Counted from the first letter of the stretch, positions 34,176-42,977 are shown. The stretch: DNA of 64,000 nt from Bradyrhizobium sp. NDS-1 (GCF_032918005.1 NZ_CP136628.1:4573501-4637500), one strand, 5' to 3'. Notes: generated by a model not told the origin, from the letters alone. Made by a program: numbers and translations.

Positions 34176-35309
34176 ATGCGGGTCCGCCACGGAAATCTCC
34201 GTCTCACCTCTTCCGGGGGCGCGCTCGCGCGTACCCTTCTTGCGATCGTATCGATTTTGTTGCCCTCGGTCTCGATGGCGCAGGACGAGGTCAAGCTCAG
34301 CGATGCGCAGGCGCGCAATCTCGGCGTCCGCGTGACCCATCCGGTCGCGAGCCGAACCGATCTAACGCTGCCCTATCCCGTCCAGATCGTGATCCCCACG
34401 CAGCAATTGCGGGTCGTCAGCGCGCCGGTAGCCGGCATGGTCGCCAATCTTCTGGTCGGACGCGGCGACCGCGTCTCGACCGGCCAGCCGCTGGTCACCC
34501 TGGAGAGTCCGAGCTTCGTCTCCCAGCAGCGCGACTATTTGCAGGCGATCGCGCAAGAGCACCTCGCCAGCCAGCAACTCAAGCGGAACGTCGATCTGTT
34601 CGAGGGCAAGGCCGTGCCGCAACGCGTGCTGGAGGCCAGCCAGGCCGAAGAGCGCCAAGCTGCTCTCGTCGTCGCCGAACGGCGTCAGATGCTGCACCTG
34701 AGCGGGATGTCCGACGATGCCATTTCCCGGCTGGCCAAGGAAGCGGCGATCAGCGCGACGCTCACGGTCAATGCGCCACAAACCGCGTCCGTGGTCGAGA
34801 TCGCGGTGTCGCCAGGACAGCGGCTCGAACAATCCGCCCCGCTCGTCAAGCTGGCGCGGCTGTCGCCGCTATGGGCCGAAATCGCGGTTCCTGCCGCCAA
34901 TATTCGAGCGATCCGCACCGGAGCGAAAGTCGAGATCGAAGGCTACGCCACCCCCGGCAAGGTCGTGCTGGTCTCTGAGACCATCGACACTGCCACCCAG
35001 ACCATTCTGGTGCGCGCGGAAGTCCCCAACGACGGCGAGCTTCATCCCGGCCAGACCACCGCGGCCCGCATCGGCTTTCTCTCGGCGAGCGAAAGCGCCT
35101 GGGAGATTCCCTACAGCGGGCTGATACGGCGGGGCGAGCAGACGTCGGTCTTCGTCGCCTTCGACGGCGGCTTCCGCCTGGTTCCGGTCAAGCTGCTTGC
35201 GGAAGATCAGGACCACGTCGTGGTATCGGGCCCCATCGTGGACAAGGACGCGATCGCGATCGGCGGCATCTCGGCGCTTCGCGGCATTCTGTCGGGACTG
35301 GGGCAATAG
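34176..35309 (+). CDS. RND efflux periplasmic adaptor (CusB/CzcB family)
   Basis: 377 residues from the ATG at 34176, chosen because a signal peptide starts there (ending VSMAQ). An upstream GTG at 34026 overlaps the cytochrome stop and would add 50 residues without family character. The lipoyl-like half motifs (SAPVAGMVANLLVGRGDRVS and NAPQTASVVEIAVSPGQRLE), a central helical hairpin (about 120-190) and a beta-barrel domain are in order. It links the inner-membrane pump to an outer-membrane channel. It ends directly at the pump start. Confidence 0.9.
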   Translation: MRVRHGNLRLTSSGGALARTLLAIVSILLPSVSMAQDEVKLSDAQARNLGVRVTHPVASRTDLTLPYPVQIVIPTQQLRVVSAPVAGMVANLLVGRGDRVSTGQPLVTLESPSFVSQQRDYLQAIAQEHLASQQLKRNVDLFEGKAVPQRVLEASQAEERQAALVVAERRQMLHLSGMSDDAISRLAKEAAISATLTVNAPQTASVVEIAVSPGQRLEQSAPLVKLARLSPLWAEIAVPAANIRAIRTGAKVEIEGYATPGKVVLVSETIDTATQTILVRAEVPNDGELHPGQTTAARIGFLSASESAWEIPYSGLIRRGEQTSVFVAFDGGFRLVPVKLLAEDQDHVVVSGPIVDKDAIAIGGISALRGILSGLGQ

Positions 35310-38300
35310 ATGCTCCGGCGCCTGGTTGCGTTCGCGTTGTCACAGCGGCTCTTCGTCCTGCTGGGCGTGCTGTTGGTGATCGGCGCCGGCGCCGTCCTCC
35401 TGCCCGGCCTGCCGATCGACGCCTTTCCTGATGTCTCGCCGGTGCAGGTAAAGATCATCATGAAGGCGCCGGGCCTCACCCCCGAAGAGGTCGAGCAGCG
35501 CATCACCGTCCCGGTCGAGCTCGAGCTGCTCGGATTGCCGAACAAGAAGGTGCTTCGTTCGACCACGAAATATGCGCTGGCCGACATCACCGTCGATTTC
35601 GAGGACGGCACCGACATCTACTGGGCGCGCAACCAGGTCTCGGAGCGGCTGTCGAACATCTCGCGCGATTTTCCGGACGGGGTGAGCGGAGGTCTTGCGC
35701 CGATCACGAGCCCCCTCGGCGAGATGTTCATGTTCACGATCGACAGTCCCGAGCTATCGCTGGCCGAGCGCCGGACCCTGCTCGATTGGGTGATCCGTCC
35801 CGCCCTGCGCACGGTCGCCGGCGTTGCCGACGTCAACGCCCTCGGCGGCTATGTCCGTGCCTTCGAGATCGTGCCGCGTAACGATGCGCTTGCCGCGCGT
35901 GGCATTTCCTACGACCTGTTTCGCCGGGCCATCGAGGCCAACAGCCGCAACGACGGCGCCGGGCGGGTGAACCAGGGCGAGGACAGCGCTCTGGTGCGCA
36001 TCGAAGGCAGCATCCGTTCGATCGAGGACATCAAGGCCATCGTCGTCGACACCCGCGAGGGCGTGCCGATCCTGGTCAACGACGTCGCCACCGTCAAAGT
36101 CGGGACGCTGACGCGCTATGGCGCAGTCACGGCGGACGGCCGCGGCGAAACCGTCGAGGGGTTGGTTCTCGGCTTGCGCGGCGCCAACGCAGGTCAGCTC
36201 ATTCGCGACGTACGTGCCCGGCTCGCCGGGCTGCAAGGCTCGCTGCCGAAGAGCGTTTCGATCAACGTGTTCTATGACCGCAGCCGCCTAGTCAACCGCG
36301 CCGTCGGCACCGTGGTGCGGGCCCTCGGCGAGGCCACCGCCCTCGTCATCGTTCTCCTGCTACTTTTCCTCGGCAATTGGCGGGCCTCGCTGGTGATCGC
36401 GCTCAGCCTGCCGCTCGCCATCGTCATCGCATTGATCATCATGCGCGTGGTGGGAATGTCGGCCAACCTGATGAGCCTCGGCGGACTTGCGATCGCGATC
36501 GGCATGCTGATCGACGCGCTGGTCGTCGTTGTCGAGAACATCGTCGGCAACCTCGGCAAGCACGAGCCGGGCACGGGTCTCCCGCTGACCCACTTGGTTT
36601 ACCGTTCGGTTTGCGAAGTCCTGGAGCCGGTGGCCTCGGGCGTGCTCATCATCATCATCGTGTTCGTCCCCTTGCTGACGCTGCAGGGGTTGGAGGGCAA
36701 GCTCTTCATTCCCGTCGCGCTGGCCATCATTTTCGCGCTGGCCGCCTCGTTGCTGCTGGCGCTCACCGTGATCCCGGTCGCAACGTCCTTCGTGCTCAAG
36801 TCCGCCTCGCATCGCGATCCACTGCTGGTGCGTGCGGCCCAGCGGGTCTACGCGCCGGCATTGGACTGGGCCTTGAACAACGAGCGCAAGGTAATGGCTG
36901 CGGCGCTGATCGGCCTCGTCGCGGCGGGCTTCGCCTATACGAAGCTCGGCAAGACCTTCATGCCGACGATGGACGAAGGCGACGTCATCGTCAGCGTGGA
37001 GACGCTTCCGTCGGTCAACCTCGACGAGTCGCTTGCCATGAATGCAAGGCTCCAGACTGCGCTTCTGGCCCTACCTGATATCGCCGGCATCGTGGCCCGG
37101 ACCGGATCGGACGAGCTCGGCCTCGATCCCATGGGCCCCAACCAGACCGACACGTTCCTCGTGCTCAAGCCGGCTGCCGAGAGGCAGACCGACAATCGCG
37201 AGGCCCTGCTGCAGAAGCTTCGCGAAGTCCTGATCGGCTTTCCCGGCATCTCGCTCAGCTTCACCCAGCCCATCGACATGCGCGTGCAGGAGATGATCAG
37301 CGGCGTGCGCGGCGATGTCGCCGTCAAGATATTTGGTCCCGACATCGCCAGGCTGAACGAAACCGCGGCGAAATTGTCGGCGATCCTGTCCAGCATCGAC
37401 GGTGCCGAGGACGTTTACACCACACTGAACGAGGGCGCCCAGTATTATACCGTAGCGGTCAATCGCATGGAGGCCGGCCGCCTGGGCTTGACCGTGGATT
37501 CGATCGTCAATTCGCTCCGTACCCAGATCGAGGGCCGAACGATCGGCACAGCTCTTGAGGACGGACGCCGCACGCCGATTCTCGTCCGCGGCAGCGAGAC
37601 GACGCGGGAAGCGCCGACGCTGCTGGCCAGCCTGCCGCTGACGCTCGGTTCCGGACAGCATGTCGCTCTGTCGCAGGTCGCCCGAATCCAGCGGGTGGAT
37701 GGACCGGTGAAGATCGACCGCGAGGACGGCGCTCGCATGAGCGTGGTTCGCGCCAACATTCGCGGTCGCGACATGGTCGGCTTCGTCGAAGCCGCGCGGC
37801 AGAAGGTGGCGACCGAACTCCCGCTTCCGAACGGCTACCGGCTGACCTGGGGTGGACAGTTCGAGAACCAGCAACGCGCCGCGGCACGCCTGTCCGTCGT
37901 GGTCCCCGTCGCGATCGGCCTGATCTTCGTGCTGCTGTTCACCACCTTCGGTGCCATCCGTCAGGCGTTGCTGGTGCTCGTCAACATTCCCTTTGCCCTG
38001 ATCGGCGGCGTCTTCGCCCTGGTCGTGACGGGTGAGTATCTGTCGGTGCCGGCCTCGGTCGGATTCATCGCGCTGCTCGGCATCGCCGTCCTCAATGGCG
38101 TCGTCCTGGTCTCCTATTTCAATCAGCTCCGCGCTCACGGCGTTAGCGAGGATCGTATCGTCGTCGAAGGCGCCATGCGCAGGCTGCGGCCGGTGCTGAT
38201 GACTGCGAGCATCACGGCGCTTGGCTTGATCCCCCTGCTGTTCGCCTCCGGCCCCGGGTCCGAAGTGCAGCGTCCGCTCGCCATCGTCGTGATCGGAGGA

Positions 38301-38384
38301 CTTCTGTCCTCCACCCTGCTCACGCTGATTCTGCTGCCGATCCTGTACCGCCGCTATGGCGGGACCTCGAAGGTGGCGAAATGA
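35310..38384 (+). CDS. Heavy-metal RND pump, CusA/CzcA family
   Basis: 1024 residues, full length, with 12 membrane helices and two large periplasmic loops. LPIDAFPDVSPVQVKI and QVSERLSNI are family hallmarks. The TM4 motif is SLGGLAIAIGMLIDALVVVV then EN, matching CusA-type pumps rather than the DFG-containing CzcA type; the proton-relay Asp and Glu of that helix are kept. It pumps metal ions from periplasm or cytoplasm outwards using the proton gradient. Metal identity is not readable. It overlaps the next gene by 4 nt. Confidence 0.94.
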   Translation: MLRRLVAFALSQRLFVLLGVLLVIGAGAVLLPGLPIDAFPDVSPVQVKIIMKAPGLTPEEVEQRITVPVELELLGLPNKKVLRSTTKYALADITVDFEDGTDIYWARNQVSERLSNISRDFPDGVSGGLAPITSPLGEMFMFTIDSPELSLAERRTLLDWVIRPALRTVAGVADVNALGGYVRAFEIVPRNDALAARGISYDLFRRAIEANSRNDGAGRVNQGEDSALVRIEGSIRSIEDIKAIVVDTREGVPILVNDVATVKVGTLTRYGAVTADGRGETVEGLVLGLRGANAGQLIRDVRARLAGLQGSLPKSVSINVFYDRSRLVNRAVGTVVRALGEATALVIVLLLLFLGNWRASLVIALSLPLAIVIALIIMRVVGMSANLMSLGGLAIAIGMLIDALVVVVENIVGNLGKHEPGTGLPLTHLVYRSVCEVLEPVASGVLIIIIVFVPLLTLQGLEGKLFIPVALAIIFALAASLLLALTVIPVATSFVLKSASHRDPLLVRAAQRVYAPALDWALNNERKVMAAALIGLVAAGFAYTKLGKTFMPTMDEGDVIVSVETLPSVNLDESLAMNARLQTALLALPDIAGIVARTGSDELGLDPMGPNQTDTFLVLKPAAERQTDNREALLQKLREVLIGFPGISLSFTQPIDMRVQEMISGVRGDVAVKIFGPDIARLNETAAKLSAILSSIDGAEDVYTTLNEGAQYYTVAVNRMEAGRLGLTVDSIVNSLRTQIEGRTIGTALEDGRRTPILVRGSETTREAPTLLASLPLTLGSGQHVALSQVARIQRVDGPVKIDREDGARMSVVRANIRGRDMVGFVEAARQKVATELPLPNGYRLTWGGQFENQQRAAARLSVVVPVAIGLIFVLLFTTFGAIRQALLVLVNIPFALIGGVFALVVTGEYLSVPASVGFIALLGIAVLNGVVLVSYFNQLRAHGVSEDRIVVEGAMRRLRPVLMTASITALGLIPLLFASGPGSEVQRPLAIVVIGGLLSSTLLTLILLPILYRRYGGTSKVAK

Positions 38385-38692
38385 TTGACCAGCCCGTCTG
38401 TCTCACGCTGATCGTACCGCATCAGCTCCGCGACGAGGTGTTCGACTATCTCGCCGAACAGAGCGATCTGGTTTCCGGATTCACGGCCTCCCAGGGAGCC
38501 GGTCACGGCGCCGACGTCCGATTGCATACGGCTGCCGAACGCGTGAAAGGCCATGCCGACCAGACCATCGTGCAGGTGGCGCTGGCAGGGAAAGACGCCA
38601 GCCGCCTGCTCGACCGCTTGCGGGTTTCGTTCGCCGGAACCAAGCTGGTCTATTGGACGATACCGGTGACGGAACTCGGCACGATCGACTGA
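38381..38692 (+). CDS. DUF3240 family protein
   Basis: 103 residues, overlapping the pump gene by 4 nt. It matches DUF3240, a small ferredoxin-like (PII-like) fold found almost only beside CusA/CzcA pumps: CLTLIVPHQLRDEVFDYLAE at the N-terminus and ELGTID at the C-terminus. It probably senses or modulates pump activity in the cytoplasm. No catalytic residues are known. Confidence 0.85.
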   Translation: MIDQPVCLTLIVPHQLRDEVFDYLAEQSDLVSGFTASQGAGHGADVRLHTAAERVKGHADQTIVQVALAGKDASRLLDRLRVSFAGTKLVYWTIPVTELGTID

Positions 38693-38697
38693 GGAGC

Positions 38698-39561
38698 CTA
38701 CTCCACCGACGACGCCCTGGCGTGCCGCTCAGACGATTGCAGTGCGGCGGCACTCAGGCTGCGGCGGCGCCAGATGGTGCCGACCACCAGCACGACGACG
38801 ACGCCGAGCATCGCGCAGAGATATTCACCGCCGGCACCGCCATGGCCGAATGGCGGCGGGATGCGCAAGGCTCCGAGCATCGCGTCGAGTGAGGTTCCGA
38901 ACGGACCGTCGAACAGCGTGTGGAGCTTCGGCGCGACGCCGGGATCGGTCGAGATCACCTCGCCGGCGACCCAGCCAAGCAGCGCCGCACCCGCCCAGAC
39001 CAGCACCGGCAGCTTTTCGAGCAGCGCCATGATCAGCGCCGCACCGGCGACGATCAGCGGCACGCTGATGGCAAGGCCGAGGATCAGGAGCGGCACACTG
39101 CCATTGGCGGCCGCGGCCACCGCAATGACGTTGTCGAGACTCATGACGATGTCGGCGACCACGACGATCTGGATGGCATGCCATAGATGCGAGGCGGACT
39201 CGACGTCGTCCTCGTCCTCGTTTTCCGGCACCAGGAGCTTGGCCGCGATCACGATCAGTGCAAGTCCGCCGATCAGCTTGAGATACGGCAGCTCCATCAG
39301 GGAGGCGACGATGCCGGTGAAGATGATCCGCAGCGTCACGGCTGCGCCGGCACCGAAGATCATGCCCCACATCCGGTGTCGCGGCGAGAGGCCGCGGCAC
39401 GCGAGCGCGATCACCAGCGCGTTGTCGCCGGAGAGCAGGATGTTGATCCAGATGATCTTGCCGACCGCGATCCAGAAGGTCGGTTCGGCCATCTCGTTGC
39501 GAAACTGGGTGAAGAATACCCCGATCGTAGCGGGATCGAAGATCTGCCAGAGCCAGCTCAC
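38698..39561 (-). CDS. TerC family integral membrane protein
   Basis: 287 residues with seven or more membrane helices. Two TerC signature motifs, LLSGDNALVIALA and MSLDNVIAVAAAA, put acidic residues inside the membrane, as in Mn2+ exporters and tellurium resistance proteins of this family. An acidic cytoplasmic loop (PENEDEDDVES) separates the halves. It converges with the efflux operon (5 nt between stops), so this end of the island also deals with metal ions. No yybP-ykoY type riboswitch is visible in the 45 nt before the start. Confidence 0.9.
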   Translation of the reverse strand: MSWLWQIFDPATIGVFFTQFRNEMAEPTFWIAVGKIIWINILLSGDNALVIALACRGLSPRHRMWGMIFGAGAAVTLRIIFTGIVASLMELPYLKLIGGLALIVIAAKLLVPENEDEDDVESASHLWHAIQIVVVADIVMSLDNVIAVAAAANGSVPLLILGLAISVPLIVAGAALIMALLEKLPVLVWAGAALLGWVAGEVISTDPGVAPKLHTLFDGPFGTSLDAMLGALRIPPPFGHGGAGGEYLCAMLGVVVVLVVGTIWRRRSLSAAALQSSERHARASSVE

Positions 39562-39606
39562 AATACGTCCTTTCGCGCGTGTCGACCTAATTCATCGGCT
39601 GATGGA

Positions 39607-40029
39607 TCAGCCGACGATCTCGTTGCCCGAGAAGAACTGCGCGATCTCGATCGCGGCGGTCTCCGGCGCATCCGAGCCGTGCGCGGAATTTTCGCCGATC
39701 GACTTGGCGTAGAGCTTGCGGATGGTGCCGTCGGCGGCCTTGGACGGATCGGTCGCGCCCATCACGTCACGATACTTGGCGACGGCGCCCTCGCCTTCCA
39801 GCACCTGGACCACGACCGGACCCGAGGTCATGAACTCGACGAGCTCGCCGAAGAACGGCCGCGCCTTGTGGACGGCATAGAAGGTCTCGGCCTGCTCCTT
39901 GGTCATGCGGATGCGCTTCTGTGCGACGATGCGCAGCCCCGCCTTTTCGATCACGGCATTGACGGCGCCGGTGAGGTTACGCGCGGTCGCGTCGGGCTTG
40001 ATGATCGAGAAAGTGCGTTCGATGGCCAT
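39607..40029 (-). CDS. ndk: Nucleoside diphosphate kinase
   Basis: 140 residues from the ATG at 40029 ([14 protein letters not shown]); longer frames lack similarity. The active-site His117 lies in [10 protein letters not shown], with Lys11 and Arg residues of the nucleotide site conserved. It equalises NTP pools by phosphate transfer from ATP. It is 45 nt upstream of the TerC gene on the same strand and may be co-transcribed with it. Confidence 0.97.
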   Translation of the reverse strand: MAIERTFSIIKPDATARNLTGAVNAVIEKAGLRIVAQKRIRMTKEQAETFYAVHKARPFFGELVEFMTSGPVVVQVLEGEGAVAKYRDVMGATDPSKAADGTIRKLYAKSIGENSAHGSDAPETAAIEIAQFFSGNEIVG

Positions 40030-40159
40030 AATCTTGTCCCTGGAAAGAAGCGGTGGTTGTGGAGTTGCGGGGCTTATATCGGCGCCTTTGCGATCCGGCA
40101 AGCGACCGCCGGGACGACGTCACAGGCGTTCGCCGCAGGACAGGGCCGGCGATATCAGC

Positions 40160-40198
40160 ATGGATTACAACAATTTCACCCAGATGAACCCATTCTGA
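40160..40198 (+). CDS. Possible 12-residue leader peptide
   Basis: ATG 40160 to TGA 40198 encodes MDYNNFTQMNPF, with unusually AT-rich codons (AAC AAT TTC) for this genome. It ends 9 nt before a 13-bp inverted repeat and lies 142 nt upstream of the His/Gly-rich gene. No good Shine-Dalgarno is visible. It could be chance. Confidence 0.25.
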   Translation: MDYNNFTQMNPF

Positions 40199-40207
40199 CA
40201 CCCCCAT

Positions 40208-40263
40208 TCAGGCTTTGGTTCAGCCCGCCGGCTTAAGCTCCTTCCATCGAAACCAAAGCCTGA
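40208..40263. repeat. 13-bp perfect inverted repeat with 30-nt loop
   Basis: TCAGGCTTTGGTT (40208-40220) and AACCAAAGCCTGA (40251-40263) are exact complements. They lie in the 310-bp gap between ndk and the His/Gly-rich gene, which is otherwise without a clear gene. They may form the stem of an RNA leader or a protein binding site. Confidence 0.7.
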
Positions 40264-40339
40264 CCTGCAGGCGGACCGTTTCGGCGGCCTTTCCATCGAC
40301 GCGGATAGCCCCCGCGCCGGCAGTTTTGAGGAGATCACG

Positions 40340-40603
40340 ATGTTGAGGAAACTTTCGCTTGCCGCTGTCGCCGCGGTTGCGCTGGGCGCCGCGCTGGCAC
40401 CGACCTCGGCTTCCGCCCATTGGCACGGTGGGGGCTGGCACGGCGGCGGCGGTGGCTGGCACCACGGCCACGGACACCGCTGGGGCGGACCGCGCTTCTA
40501 TGCCGCCGGCCCCGTCTCCCACGGTTATGGCGGCTGCTACGTGCGCCGGCTGGTTCCGACCCCCTGGGGACCTCGCTGGCGGATGATCAACCGCTGCTAC
40601 TGA
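40340..40603 (+). CDS. Small secreted His/Gly/Trp-rich protein
   Basis: 87 residues with AGGAG 6 nt before the ATG. Signal peptide 1-26 (ending ASA). The mature N-terminus is a His-Gly-Trp repeat tract (HWHGGGWHGGGGGWHHGHGH), able in principle to bind Ni, Zn or Cu. A C-terminal part with two Cys (GGCYVRRLVPTPWGPRW then NRCY) may form a disulfide. Similar small proteins are widespread in Bradyrhizobium-type genomes without known function. A terminator follows. Confidence 0.85.
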   Translation: MLRKLSLAAVAAVALGAALAPTSASAHWHGGGWHGGGGGWHHGHGHRWGGPRFYAAGPVSHGYGGCYVRRLVPTPWGPRWRMINRCY

Positions 40604-40664
40604 GCCCGACAGCACCTTCCTAAAGTCCGACAGGTATCTGCGCCCCCACAGGTACCTTCCAAGA

Positions 40665-40702
40665 GGAGCCCCGGCGATCCCCCCGCCGGGGCTCCGCATT
40701 TT
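40665..40702 (+). terminator. Rho-independent terminator
   Basis: An 11-bp stem, GGAGCCCCGGC (40665-40675) with GCCGGGGCTCC (40685-40695), is followed by GCATTTT. It ends the His/Gly-rich gene transcript. Confidence 0.85.
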
Positions 40703-40788
40703 GGGCGGACATGGCGGGATTCATACAATTTTGACGAGAATGCCGGTGATCCCGAAGAATGGCGAAACCATTTTGGGGGTCAATGACT

Positions 40789-40804
40789 TGGTACCGTGAT
40801 TGCT
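40789..40804 (+). promoter_or_regulatory. Candidate sigma-54 promoter
   Basis: TGGTACCGTGATTGCT resembles the -24/-12 consensus TGGCACG-N4-TTGCW with correct spacing and two mismatches (C to T, G to C). It ends 22 nt before the ATG of the NepR-like gene. No enhancer-binding protein site was recognised. Confidence 0.35.
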
Positions 40805-40825
40805 TTGAACACACGGAACCGCACG

Positions 40826-40999
40826 ATGGCTGGGCCTTTTGCCAATGACAGCGAACAGATTGACCGGCGCACCAGCCGTTCGATTTGCGATGCCGTGGGC
40901 GAACGGCTCCAGCAGAGCCTGCGGCCCGAGCCCCGACTTCCCACACATCTCGAGCAGCTCCTGAACGAGCTGCAGCGGCGCGACCGCGACCCGCACTGA
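40826..40999 (+). CDS. Small NepR-like protein (possible orphan anti-sigma factor)
   Basis: 57 residues from ATG 40826. The core AVGERLQQSL ... RLPTHLEQLLNEL resembles the two-helix NepR signature (IG-x2-L then P-x2-L-x2-LL-x2-L), with a slightly shorter linker than usual. NepR proteins sequester the general stress sigma factor EcfG and are released by PhyR. The usual partners phyR and ecfG are absent here, so this would be an orphan paralogue. Assignment is by pattern only; the gene itself is likelier than the function. Confidence 0.5.
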   Translation: MAGPFANDSEQIDRRTSRSICDAVGERLQQSLRPEPRLPTHLEQLLNELQRRDRDPH

Positions 41000-41055
41000 G
41001 CAGCGGGCCCGGAAAAACGGGTTGCGTTTGATCCCGCCTGCGGTGACAAGGCCGC

Positions 41056-42918
41056 ATGCTGTCCATTACCGACCTCTCCATCCGCCTCGCCGGACGCCTT
41101 CTGATTGGCCAGAGTTCCGTGCAGATCACGCCCGGATCGCGCGTCGGCATGGTCGGACGCAACGGCACCGGCAAGTCGACGCTGTTCAAGGTGATCCGCG
41201 GTGAGCTCGCGGCCGAGCACGGCTCGGTGACCTTGCCGCCGCGTTGGCGAGTCGGCAGCCTCGCACAGGAAGCCCCGAACGGACCCGAAAGCCTGATCTC
41301 CGTCGTGCTCAAGGCCGATCTCGAGCGCGACGCGCTGCTCACCGAAGCCGAGAGCGCGACTGACCCGCACCGAATCGCCGAAATCCAGACCCGCCTCGTC
41401 GACATCGATGCGCATTCGGCGCCGAGCCGTGCCGCCGCGATCCTCTCCGGCCTCGGCTTCTCCGCCGCCGACCAGCTCCGCTCCTGCGCCGAATTCTCCG
41501 GCGGCTGGCGCATGCGCGTCGCGCTCGCCGCGACGCTGTTCGCGGCCCCCGATTTGCTGCTGCTCGACGAGCCCACCAACTATCTCGATCTCGAGGGCAC
41601 GCTGTGGCTGGAGGATCACCTCGCCCATTATCCGCGCACGGTTATCGTGATCAGCCACGACCGCGACCTCTTGGAGAGTTCGGTCGACCAGATCCTGCAT
41701 CTGGAGCGCGGCAAGCTCACGCTCTACAAGGGCACCTATTCCTCCTTCGAGGAGCAGCGCGCCGCCCGTGAGCTGCTCGACGCCAAGCAGGTCAAGCGCC
41801 AGGAAGCCGAACGCGCCCGCCTGCAGGCCTTCGTCGATCGCTTCAAGGCCAAGGCCTCGAAAGCCCGGCAGGCACAGTCCCGCGTCAAGATGCTGGAGCG
41901 GCTGAAGCCGATCACGGCGCTGGTCACCGAGGACGTGCGCGAGATCAGCTTCCCGGCGCCGGAGAAGATCCTGTCGCCGCCGATCATCGCGGTCGACGAC
42001 GCCGCCGTCGGCTACGACCCGGCCAGCCCGGTGCTGAGCCGCGTCACGCTGCGCATCGACAATGACGATCGCATTGCGCTGTTAGGGGCCAACGGCAACG
42101 GCAAGTCGACCCTCGTCAAACTGCTCGCCGGAAGGCTGGCGCCGTTCTCGGGAAGAGTGACCCGCGCGGACAAGCTGTCGATCGCCTATTTCGCCCAGCA
42201 CCAGCTCGACGAGCTCAACGAGGACGCCTCCGCCTACGACCACGTCCGCAAGCTGATGGGCGATGCGCCCGAAGCCAAGGTGCGGGCGCGCGCCGGCGCG
42301 ATCGGCTTCTCCGGCAAGGCCGCCGACACCAAGGCCGGCAAATTGTCAGGCGGCGAGAAGGCGCGGCTGCTGCTCGGTCTCGCCACCTTCTTCGGCCCCA
42401 ACATGATCATCCTGGACGAGCCGACCAACCATCTCGACATCGACAGCCGCGCCGCACTCGCGGAGGCCATCAATGAATTTCCCGGCGCCGTCATCATGGT
42501 CTCGCACGACCGCTATCTGATCGAGGCCTGCGCCGACCGGCTCTGGATCGTCGCCGACCGCACCGTCACCAATTACGACGGCGATCTCGACGAGTACCGC
42601 CGCCTGGTGCTGTCCGCGCGCAACGGCGAGCCCGCCCCGCGCGAGCGCAGCGCACCAGCCGAAAAGCCGCAGCGCGCGAGGTCGGACAATCGCGGAGGCT
42701 TGAAGAAGCGCATTGCGGAAGCCGAAGCCGAGATCGCCCGCGTCAGCGAGATCATCGCCAAGATCGACACCGCCCTCTCCCTGCCGGACATCTTCACCCG
42801 CGATCCCAAGCAGGCCGCACAGCTGTCGAAGGCCCGCGCGAATGCGGCTGACGCGTTGGCGCGCGCGGAGGAGCAGTGGCTTGAGGCCAGCACGCAGTTC
42901 GATGAGGCCACCGGGTAG
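41056..42918 (+). CDS. ABC-F family ATPase (Uup-like)
   Basis: 620 residues with two ABC domains on one chain and no membrane segments. Domain 1 has GRNGTGKST, FSGGWRMRVALA and LLLLDEPTNYLDLEG; domain 2 has GANGNGKST, LSGGEKARLLLG and MIILDEPTNHLD. A basic linker lies between (about 230-290). A C-terminal coiled coil (about 540-615) is as in Uup. ABC-F proteins act on ribosomes or DNA rather than in transport. The gene stands alone. Confidence 0.92.
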   Translation: MLSITDLSIRLAGRLLIGQSSVQITPGSRVGMVGRNGTGKSTLFKVIRGELAAEHGSVTLPPRWRVGSLAQEAPNGPESLISVVLKADLERDALLTEAESATDPHRIAEIQTRLVDIDAHSAPSRAAAILSGLGFSAADQLRSCAEFSGGWRMRVALAATLFAAPDLLLLDEPTNYLDLEGTLWLEDHLAHYPRTVIVISHDRDLLESSVDQILHLERGKLTLYKGTYSSFEEQRAARELLDAKQVKRQEAERARLQAFVDRFKAKASKARQAQSRVKMLERLKPITALVTEDVREISFPAPEKILSPPIIAVDDAAVGYDPASPVLSRVTLRIDNDDRIALLGANGNGKSTLVKLLAGRLAPFSGRVTRADKLSIAYFAQHQLDELNEDASAYDHVRKLMGDAPEAKVRARAGAIGFSGKAADTKAGKLSGGEKARLLLGLATFFGPNMIILDEPTNHLDIDSRAALAEAINEFPGAVIMVSHDRYLIEACADRLWIVADRTVTNYDGDLDEYRRLVLSARNGEPAPRERSAPAEKPQRARSDNRGGLKKRIAEAEAEIARVSEIIAKIDTALSLPDIFTRDPKQAAQLSKARANAADALARAEEQWLEASTQFDEATG

Positions 42919-42959
42919 CGGTCCGATCAAAATTCGGAAGAACAACCCCATGCACAGTA

Positions 42960-42977
42960 CCGGTGTTTCAACACCGG
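42960..42977. terminator. Short palindrome between convergent genes
   Basis: CCGGTGTTTCAACACCGG has 8-bp arms around TC. It lies between the ABC-F and Bug receptor genes, which converge. It has no T-run and may be a weak bidirectional terminator. Confidence 0.4.

Noticed and set aside
40796..40825. Longer start (GTG 40796) for the NepR-like gene
   Set aside because: The extra ten residues overlap the promoter candidate, and the ATG at 40826 gives the better start.
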